From contig DATBMY010000523.1 in NCBI GenBank assembly GCA_036554605.1, forward strand, positions 1 to 11,563: a stretch of 11,563 bases of DNA. Reading direction: 5' to 3'. This stretch comes from DATBMY01 sp036554605 (GTDB taxonomy: Bacteria > Acidobacteriota > Blastocatellia > UBA7656). The notes under the pieces were generated by a model. The model made no database searches, was not told the origin of the DNA, and saw nothing but the letters and a program-made list of their open reading frames with translations. This document shows positions 6,580 through 11,563 of this stretch, in pieces (position 1 is the first letter of the stretch; each line of letters begins with the position of its first letter). The position numbers and the translations under genes are program-made.

Positions 6580-9132
6580 ATGATAGGCGAGGCCCCAAAA
6601 AGAATACCGAGCGGAATAGAACCGGTCGACAAGCTGCAAGATGGGCTTGAAACCGGGCAGCTGTACCTGGTGCATGGCGAATCAGCCGGCAAATCACTTT
6701 TCGGAATCAAGTTTCTTATCGAGGGGCTCAAGCGCGGCGAGAACGGCGCGCTGGTCATAAGGTACTCGCCCGAGGATGCCGTCCGCCGTTTCGCGCGGCT
6801 TGGTTATGACTGTCTCGAAGACGTTTATAGCGGCCGCCTGGTCATACTGGAATACTCCGACGATATAATCCTGCAAATCAGCCGGCTGCGCGAGCTGACG
6901 CCGGTACTGCGCGAGCTTGAATGGCTGCTCGGCGAGACCAAGCCTCGCCGGCTCGTATTCGACCCGGTCGCGAGCCTCGTCGTAGGCGAAACCGGCAACC
7001 TCAAATCGCGCGTGGAGGAATTCTCCGGGTGGGCGCGTTCTTTCGGCGGCACGGCCGTGATGATTGCAAACGGCGAGAGCCAGCAGGAGTTGATCGAGCA
7101 CTTGATGCCGCTTGTGGCCGAGTCTATAAAATTCGAATTGAAGGAGACAGACGACCGCGCCACGCGATTTATCATCTTCGAAAAAACGCCTTATCTGCCT
7201 CCGCAGCCAATCGAAGTCGACCCTTCGCGCGGAATATTCCTGCTGGGCCGGCTTCCTTTCGTAAAACCGGTACAACAGGCCGAGCCTGTGCGTAAGGACG
7301 AGCCCGAAGAGCAGACCCAGCGCGAAGCCGAACCGCGCCCAAGGTATAGACCGGAAGTATATACGCCCGAGACCGCTCCTCTGACACCTCTTACGATTCC
7401 GCCTCTATCGCCGGATACGGAACCGCGGGCGGCCACGCCTGAGCCGCTCAAGCTTGATTCGACCTTTGAGCTGGAAGCAATTTCGGAAGGGCCTCTTATT
7501 CAGCATGATTTCAGCGACGTGCTGGAATCGATCGCCGATCTTGAGTTGCCCGAAGAGGTCGAGGCGCAAGCGCCCGGCAAACCGACCCAGGTGACGCCCG
7601 AAGCCGCGCCCGTGCCCGGTTTGACCGGCCAGCTCGATTCGTTATACGAAGTAGAGGCGGAAACGGCCGAAGCCGAAGAAGGCGAGCAGCCGGCGACTCT
7701 CTTTGACGCCGCGCGCGAAGCGCCGGCCCCGCTGGTCGACATCTCGGACTCCTCTTCCCCGCTCGACCTCGACGAGTTCAGCGAAGAATTTGACCGGGCA
7801 ACAAGCCCGGAGCCCGCTCAGGCCGCACCTCCCGCCCCGCCCCGCCCCGAAGCGGAAACCGCTCAGGGCGAAGCGACACAAGAGGGCGCAAAACAGGTAG
7901 GCGCGACAGGAGGGCGGAGGCGTCGCACACGGACTTCGGATGTGAAGATTGATTCGATGATCGCCGCGCGGGCCACTGAAATGCTGCTGCGCCCGCCCGA
8001 CTCGAAGACCGAGGCCGGCGCGCAAACGTCTCAGCCGGTAACGGCAAGCCCTCTTGCGAAAGATAAAGAGGGCGCGGCCGAAAGCGGCTCGGTGGTCGAT
8101 TCGAAATCGTTTAACGTGCTGGTGATCGATGATGATCCCGAATCCTGCCAGGCCGTATCGCAGACGCTCGCCGATTACACGGTCGAGGTCGTGCACGACG
8201 GGTTGAGCGGGCTTGCAAAGCTAATATCATTTAAGCCCGACCTCATCGTGCTCGATATTGATCTGCCGATCATCGACGGCTTCAAGGTGCTCGAGCACAT
8301 ACGCCAGAGCCTCAACATGCCGATCATCGTTGTCTCCGGCCTTCGGGTGCGCGCAAGCGACCGCGTGATGTCTTCTGAGCTAGGCGCCGATTATTACCTG
8401 ACCAAGCCCTTTAGCGTTAAAGAGCTGCGCCAGAAAGCGCGGCAGTTGATAGCGCGCTACCGGGGAATAGATTCGTGGATCACCCACCGGCCTATGACCG
8501 AGCGCGCCGCGCCGGCCATTGCGACGACTGAGCATTCGGCGGCCGAGCCGGAGGCGGAATCGATAGAAGCGAGCGCGGACCAGTTCACGCCATACGCGGA
8601 GTTCACCTCCGAAGTCGAGCGGCGAGTCCGCGCGGCGATGGAGACCGGGTCCCCGTTTTCGATAGTCGGTTGTCGCGCGACGCGCATGACGGCCGGCGGC
8701 GGGCGTGTGGCGCTTAAGATGTTTGAGCTTTCGCGCGCGCTGATACGAGACACCGATCTGATATCTACAAACCCGCGCAACGATCTCGTCATTATGCTTG
8801 CGGACGCCGACGCGTTCGGCGCGCGCGCCTTTATAAGCCGGCTGCGCGGGCGACTGGCCGCCGAGCTGAACGAGGAGCCCTCCGTCTGGCTTCGCAGTTT
8901 TCCGGAACTTGAAGAGGCGAGCGGCGCCAGGGCTTCGGAAATTGCCCCGGCCAACGGAGGCAAGAGACAACGCCGGGCAGGCGACGCAGAGCGCGACGAG
9001 CTGAAAGCTGATAGACAGCACGCTACTGCCGCCGAGCCGCCACAACCGGAAGAGGCGAAAAGGCCAGGCGCGCGCGTGCCTGAACGGCCTGACCTGCGCG
9101 AATCATATCTGGAACTTCTCGAACACCTCTAA
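6580..9132 (+). CDS. KaiC-like ATPase / response-regulator receiver / degenerate GGDEF fusion protein
   Basis: An 850-residue multidomain cytoplasmic signalling protein. Residues 1-225 resemble a KaiC/RadA-type RecA-fold ATPase: the IPSGIEPVDKL opening, a P-loop HGESAGKS at 32-39 and a Walker B-like strand ending at D128. The usual first P-loop Gly is His32, and the KaiC catalytic Glu pair aligns with R61-Y62 (VIRYSPED). A long acidic Pro/Glu/Ala-rich linker (about 230-505) includes an Arg cluster (446-449) and a likely short helix (453-469). Residues 511-630 are a receiver domain with an acidic pocket (D517-D518), phospho-acceptor D559, S586 and K609 (TKPF), all intact. Residues 669-770 look like a GGDEF fold in which PRNDL (732-736) stands at the GGDEF position. 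A disordered tail follows. The start is ATG 6580 with a weak Shine-Dalgarno (AGG, 7 nt away). It probably acts as a phosphorylation-responsive regulator. Its partner kinase and output are unknown. Confidence 0.85.
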   Translation: MIGEAPKRIPSGIEPVDKLQDGLETGQLYLVHGESAGKSLFGIKFLIEGLKRGENGALVIRYSPEDAVRRFARLGYDCLEDVYSGRLVILEYSDDIILQISRLRELTPVLRELEWLLGETKPRRLVFDPVASLVVGETGNLKSRVEEFSGWARSFGGTAVMIANGESQQELIEHLMPLVAESIKFELKETDDRATRFIIFEKTPYLPPQPIEVDPSRGIFLLGRLPFVKPVQQAEPVRKDEPEEQTQREAEPRPRYRPEVYTPETAPLTPLTIPPLSPDTEPRAATPEPLKLDSTFELEAISEGPLIQHDFSDVLESIADLELPEEVEAQAPGKPTQVTPEAAPVPGLTGQLDSLYEVEAETAEAEEGEQPATLFDAAREAPAPLVDISDSSSPLDLDEFSEEFDRATSPEPAQAAPPAPPRPEAETAQGEATQEGAKQVGATGGRRRRTRTSDVKIDSMIAARATEMLLRPPDSKTEAGAQTSQPVTASPLAKDKEGAAESGSVVDSKSFNVLVIDDDPESCQAVSQTLADYTVEVVHDGLSGLAKLISFKPDLIVLDIDLPIIDGFKVLEHIRQSLNMPIIVVSGLRVRASDRVMSSELGADYYLTKPFSVKELRQKARQLIARYRGIDSWITHRPMTERAAPAIATTEHSAAEPEAESIEASADQFTPYAEFTSEVERRVRAAMETGSPFSIVGCRATRMTAGGGRVALKMFELSRALIRDTDLISTNPRNDLVIMLADADAFGARAFISRLRGRLAAELNEEPSVWLRSFPELEEASGARASEIAPANGGKRQRRAGDAERDELKADRQHATAAEPPQPEEAKRPGARVPERPDLRESYLELLEHL

Positions 9133-9134
9133 TC

Positions 9135-9251
9135 GTGACAAGTGAGCAGGAAGTCCGAAGTACGAGGTCCGAAGTCCGAAGTCGGTGGCTGTTTCCCAGT
9201 TTGACTCCGGACATCGGACTCCGGACTCCGGACTTCCTGCTCACTTGTCAC
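9135..9251. repeat. Mirror-symmetric heptamer-repeat hairpin between convergent genes
   Basis: A 117-bp inverted repeat. The outer 16-bp arms (9135-9150, GTGACAAGTGAGCAGG, and 9236-9251) are perfectly complementary. Inside each lie five tandem heptamers of consensus AAGTCCG: 9151-9185 on the left and, in reverse complement, 9201-9235 on the right, around a 15-base centre (9186-9200). The first 23 bp pair perfectly; the rest of the stem has scattered mismatches. It lies three bases after the KaiC-like/REC stop, and its right arm contains the last two codons and TGA of the cyclase gene. There is no T-tract. It may act as a bidirectional transcript end or 3' stabiliser, or be a dispersed repeat of this genome. 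Confidence 0.85.
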
Positions 9252-10038
9252 CAATAAGGGCGACGATTCGCACGGGGCCGCCGCTGCCGCCCTTGATCTT
9301 CATCGGCAAGGCGATCACATGCGCGCCCACGGCCGGCACCCTGTCGAGGTTAGCAACGTTTTCCAGCGCCGGTATATTCTGCTTCATCAGTATGACGTGG
9401 CTATCGAACGTCTGTGACTGGCCGTAATCAATGCTCGCGGTGTCGAGCCCCACGGCCGCGATCTTTCGGTTTTGCACAAGCCATTCGGCGGCCGATGGAT
9501 GAAGGCCGGGAAAGTGAAGCTCGGCAACCCCTTCCGGCCCTCTCCTGTCCGTGCCTAGATACTTAACGCGGTCGGGCCAGTGGTGACTGAAGCCAGTTTG
9601 AAAAAGCAGGATGCAGCCGTCGGGAATCCTGCCGTGCGCGGATTCCCACGCGCTGAGATCGTCGACGCTGATTTGATAATCCCGGTTCGCGTCCGCCTTT
9701 GCGCTGACATCGATCTTTATAGCCGGGGCGATCAATTGCGAGAGCGGTATCTGGTCGACGCTTCTCGCGCCCGCGGCGAAATGAACGGGCGCGTCCATGT
9801 GCGTGCCCCCGTGCTCGGACGCGCAGAATTTGTAGGCCGAATAGTAAAAGCCCTTTTCGGTGACGCCTTCGGCAACCGTTTCGAGCTTGAAAGGATCGCT
9901 CGTCGGCCAGTAGATCGTTTCATCCGAAAGCTCATGTGACAGATCGATCCACTCGCCCGGTTGAAATCCGCTACTTTGCGCGCAGCCGGTCAATAAGATA
10001 ACCCCGGCGATTATAAAGATCGCGACTCTTCTAGCCAT
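9241..10038 (-). CDS. Cyclase family lipoprotein (kynurenine-formamidase-like)
   Basis: A 265-residue predicted secreted lipoprotein of the cyclase / kynurenine formamidase-like metal hydrolase family (PF04199). ATG 10038 is chosen because it has GGAGGA at 10045-10050 with seven-base spacing and gives a lipoprotein signal ending LLTGC (Cys19). Starting further upstream would run into the preceding gene. The family metal and active-site motif HGGTHMDAPVHF is at residues 76-87, with H76, H80, D82 and H86 in the H-x3-H-x-D-x3-H arrangement. The family also shows VGLDTASID and HVILMKQN-type segments, both present. Characterised members hydrolyse N-formylkynurenine or related amides and esters; the substrate here is unknown, and lipid anchoring argues for an extracytoplasmic one. 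It lies 22 bp after the PaaK-like gene and is probably cotranscribed with it. Its stop codon is inside a large hairpin repeat. Confidence 0.9.
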   Translation of the reverse strand: MARRVAIFIIAGVILLTGCAQSSGFQPGEWIDLSHELSDETIYWPTSDPFKLETVAEGVTEKGFYYSAYKFCASEHGGTHMDAPVHFAAGARSVDQIPLSQLIAPAIKIDVSAKADANRDYQISVDDLSAWESAHGRIPDGCILLFQTGFSHHWPDRVKYLGTDRRGPEGVAELHFPGLHPSAAEWLVQNRKIAAVGLDTASIDYGQSQTFDSHVILMKQNIPALENVANLDRVPAVGAHVIALPMKIKGGSGGPVRIVALIGDK

Positions 10039-10044
10039 GTAGAT

Positions 10045-10050
10045 TCCTCC
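10045..10050 (-). promoter_or_regulatory. Ribosome binding site fixing the cyclase start
   Basis: On the minus strand this reads GGAGGA, seven bases before ATG 10038. It is a near-consensus Shine-Dalgarno and sits in the 22-bp gap after the PaaK-like stop codon. It fixes the start at the lipoprotein signal and not at the longer in-frame opening near 10218. Confidence 0.85.
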
Positions 10051-10060
10051 AACTCGATCT

Positions 10061-11362
10061 TCAGGTGAGTCTTTTAAAGCGACGCGCCTTGAACTCATAA
10101 CGCGGCAGACTTCCGCGCGGGGCCTGCTCGACTCCGACGCGTATATTGAGCTTGCGCCGGAACAGATCGAGCACGGCGCGCTGTAGCTCATCGAAGCCCC
10201 TCGCGCGCGCGGACTCAATCTTGATGACCAGATCGTCCATGCCCGATACCTGCCTTATGCTCACTTCGTATTCGATCACATCGGGCAGGCCGCGCAGCAG
10301 ATCATCGATGGCGCTTGGGTATATATTGACGCCGCGCACGATCATCATATCGTCGGAGCGCCCAAGCACTCCGCCGCGTATGCGCGCGAAGGTTCGGCCG
10401 CACGCGCATGCGCCGGTCGTCATCTCTACCAGATCGCCCGTGCGGTAGCGAAGCACCGGGCTTGCGGCGCGACCCAGGTTCGTCACTACAAGCTCGCCGC
10501 GCTCGCCTTCCTTGACCGGATCATTGCTTTCCGGATCGATCACCTCGAATATGAATTCGGCTTCGTTGAGGTGGATCGCGCCGCTTTGAGCCTCGCAATC
10601 GAACGCCCACGCGCCCACCTCGGTCGCTCCCGCGTGGTCAAAACAGGTCATGTCCCACGCGCTTTCAATCGCGCGCTTCACGTTGGGCAGGCTTGCGCCC
10701 GGCTCTCCCGCGTGAATGCCTTTGCGGACGGCTGACGAGCGGAGGTCAATCCCCGCGCCGCGCGCGACCTCCGCCAGGTGAAGCGCGTAGGTCGGAGTGC
10801 AGACGATGACCGTGGCGCGGTTCTCTATTATCGCTTCGAGCCGCTGGCGAGAATTCATCCCGCCGCCCGAAATCGCGAGCGCTCCCGTGTGCCACACGCC
10901 ATGTATGGCCGTCCAGTGGCTGACGTATGGGCCGAAAGAGAATGCGCAAAAGACAACGTCTTTTGCGGTCACGCCCGCGGCGCGATAGACGTATCCCCAG
11001 CAGCGCGTGAACCACTGCCAGCTCTCTTCGGTGTCGAGCCAGCGAAGCATTCGACCCGTGGTGCCGGAGGTCTGGTGATAGTAACGATACTCGCCCGGCT
11101 CGCGATAGATCATGCGGCCGAAGGGCGGGTGAGACTCCTGCTCGGCGACGAGCTCGGATTTCGTGGTGAAAGGCAGGGCGCGCAAATCCTGAATGCTTCT
11201 TATATCTTCGAGGCCGAGCCCGGCGTCGCGCGCCTTATGTTGATAGAAGATGTTTGGGCCAAGCTCGGCTATGAGGGCGCGAAGCCGCGCGTTTTGAAGC
11301 TCGGCCAGACCCGCGCGGTCGAGCGTTTCAAGCTTCCTGTCGTAATAAAGCGTCTCGCCCAT
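10061..11362 (-). CDS. PaaK-like AMP-forming acyl-CoA ligase
   Basis: A 433-residue adenylate-forming enzyme of the phenylacetate--CoA ligase family (E. coli PaaK is 437). Such enzymes activate an aromatic or other carboxylic acid as an acyl-AMP and transfer it to CoA in the cytoplasm. The ATP-binding motif QTSGTTGR is at residues 97-104, followed by GATEVG, the RYRTGD motif, GVNIYP at the hinge to the C-terminal domain, and a final LPRYEFKARR containing the likely catalytic Lys. ATG 11362 fits the family, whose N-terminus is close to the YYDRKLETLDR segment. An in-frame GTG at 11404 would add 14 residues and sit 13 bp after the upstream stop. Neither has a good Shine-Dalgarno. No other phenylacetate catabolic genes are in view, so the substrate is open. 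Confidence 0.9.
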   Translation of the reverse strand: MGETLYYDRKLETLDRAGLAELQNARLRALIAELGPNIFYQHKARDAGLGLEDIRSIQDLRALPFTTKSELVAEQESHPPFGRMIYREPGEYRYYHQTSGTTGRMLRWLDTEESWQWFTRCWGYVYRAAGVTAKDVVFCAFSFGPYVSHWTAIHGVWHTGALAISGGGMNSRQRLEAIIENRATVIVCTPTYALHLAEVARGAGIDLRSSAVRKGIHAGEPGASLPNVKRAIESAWDMTCFDHAGATEVGAWAFDCEAQSGAIHLNEAEFIFEVIDPESNDPVKEGERGELVVTNLGRAASPVLRYRTGDLVEMTTGACACGRTFARIRGGVLGRSDDMMIVRGVNIYPSAIDDLLRGLPDVIEYEVSIRQVSGMDDLVIKIESARARGFDELQRAVLDLFRRKLNIRVGVEQAPRGSLPRYEFKARRFKRLT

Positions 11363-11417
11363 TCTGGATTCGATAGGGTAGCTGTGAGGGCCTGAGTTTA
11401 ACACAACGCGCCGCGGA

Positions 11418-11563
11418 TCAGGCGACCGTCTTTTGACTCGACCGGCCAGGGATCACCAGCAGCTTGTCTATTCGCCGGCCATCCATGTCGAGCACTTCGA
11501 TCCGAAAGCCTCTCCACTCGAAATGTTCGGCGACTTTCGGTATGCGGCCGAGATATGTAAGGA
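11418..11563 (-). CDS. CNNM/CorC-type (hemolysin C family) membrane protein, C-terminal fragment
   Basis: The window edge cuts this gene; the last 47 codons and the TGA at 11420-11418 are present. The translated end reads LGRIPKVAEHFEWRGFRIEV and then LDMDGRRIDKLLV, matching the transporter-associated CorC_HlyC C-terminal domain of UPF0053/CNNM-type proteins. Full-length members have a DUF21 transmembrane domain, a CBS pair and this domain, and are linked to magnesium/cobalt resistance or efflux. Only the last domain can be checked here. It runs in the same direction as the PaaK-like gene, 55 bp upstream of its ATG, and may share a transcript. Confidence 0.82.
   Translation of the reverse strand, partial: LTYLGRIPKVAEHFEWRGFRIEVLDMDGRRIDKLLVIPGRSSQKTVA

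Noticed and set aside
6580..7260. Circadian clock KaiC
   Set aside because: Only one KaiC-like domain is present, with altered catalytic residues, and there is no kaiA or kaiB nearby; it resembles the broader KaiC/RecA-like family.
9151..9235. CRISPR array
   Set aside because: The repeats are 7 bp, contiguous without spacers and mirrored, so this is a tandem/inverted repeat and not a CRISPR.
9135..9251. Intrinsic bidirectional terminator
   Set aside because: The hairpin is strong but has no T-tract on either side, so a standard rho-independent terminator is not supported.
10039..10218. Longer cyclase N-terminus starting near 10218
   Set aside because: It would overlap the end of the PaaK-like gene by more than 150 bp, and GGAGGA before ATG 10038 plus a lipoprotein signal fix the start.

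Overview
The window is about 11.6 kb of GC-rich bacterial chromosome with six intact or nearly intact genes and one gene cut by the right edge. There are no rRNA or tRNA genes, transposase genes or CRISPR arrays. The organism cannot be named from the sequence alone. A VIT/VWA lipoprotein with a long C-terminal extension, a bacterial GlnRS beside a GluRS, a KaiC-like/REC/GGDEF-like fusion and GC-rich repeat elements between genes all fit an Acidobacteriota-type genome, possibly Blastocatellia. That placement is inference from general family knowledge.

Layout. Positions 1-215 are a non-coding leader with a candidate ECF-sigma promoter. It leads into a secreted VIT-VWA lipoprotein (216-2822, +), which ends in a palindrome and a strong intrinsic terminator whose T-tract doubles as the last codons of the convergent glnS (2878-4593, -). 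The 342-bp gap 4594-4935 separates glnS from the divergent gltX. It holds a candidate glnS -10 box, a hairpin-rich repeat-like element (4711-4802) and helically phased TGCATG repeats just before gltX (4936-6426, +). A promoter overlapping an interrupted palindrome precedes an 850-residue signalling protein (6580-9132, +): a KaiC/RecA-like ATPase domain, a long acidic Pro/Glu/Ala-rich linker, a response-regulator receiver and a degenerate GGDEF-like domain. A 117-bp mirror-symmetric heptamer-repeat hairpin (9135-9251) separates it from a minus-strand set transcribed toward it: the C-terminus of a CNNM/CorC-type membrane protein (11418-11563), a PaaK-like AMP-forming CoA ligase (10061-11362) and a lipoprotein of the kynurenine-formamidase-like cyclase family (9241-10038).

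How the genes work together. GlnS and GltX charge tRNA-Gln and tRNA-Glu, so this organism should make Gln-tRNA directly. The ligase and cyclase genes are 22 bp apart and probably form an operon, although their products should act in different compartments. The most unusual object is the KaiC-like/REC/GGDEF-like protein. Its ATPase and GGDEF-like domains both lack expected catalytic residues while the receiver looks intact, which suggests a phosphorylation-controlled scaffold or sensor rather than a clock ATPase or a cyclic-di-GMP synthase. The second is the heptamer hairpin, whose arm supplies the stop codon of the cyclase gene.
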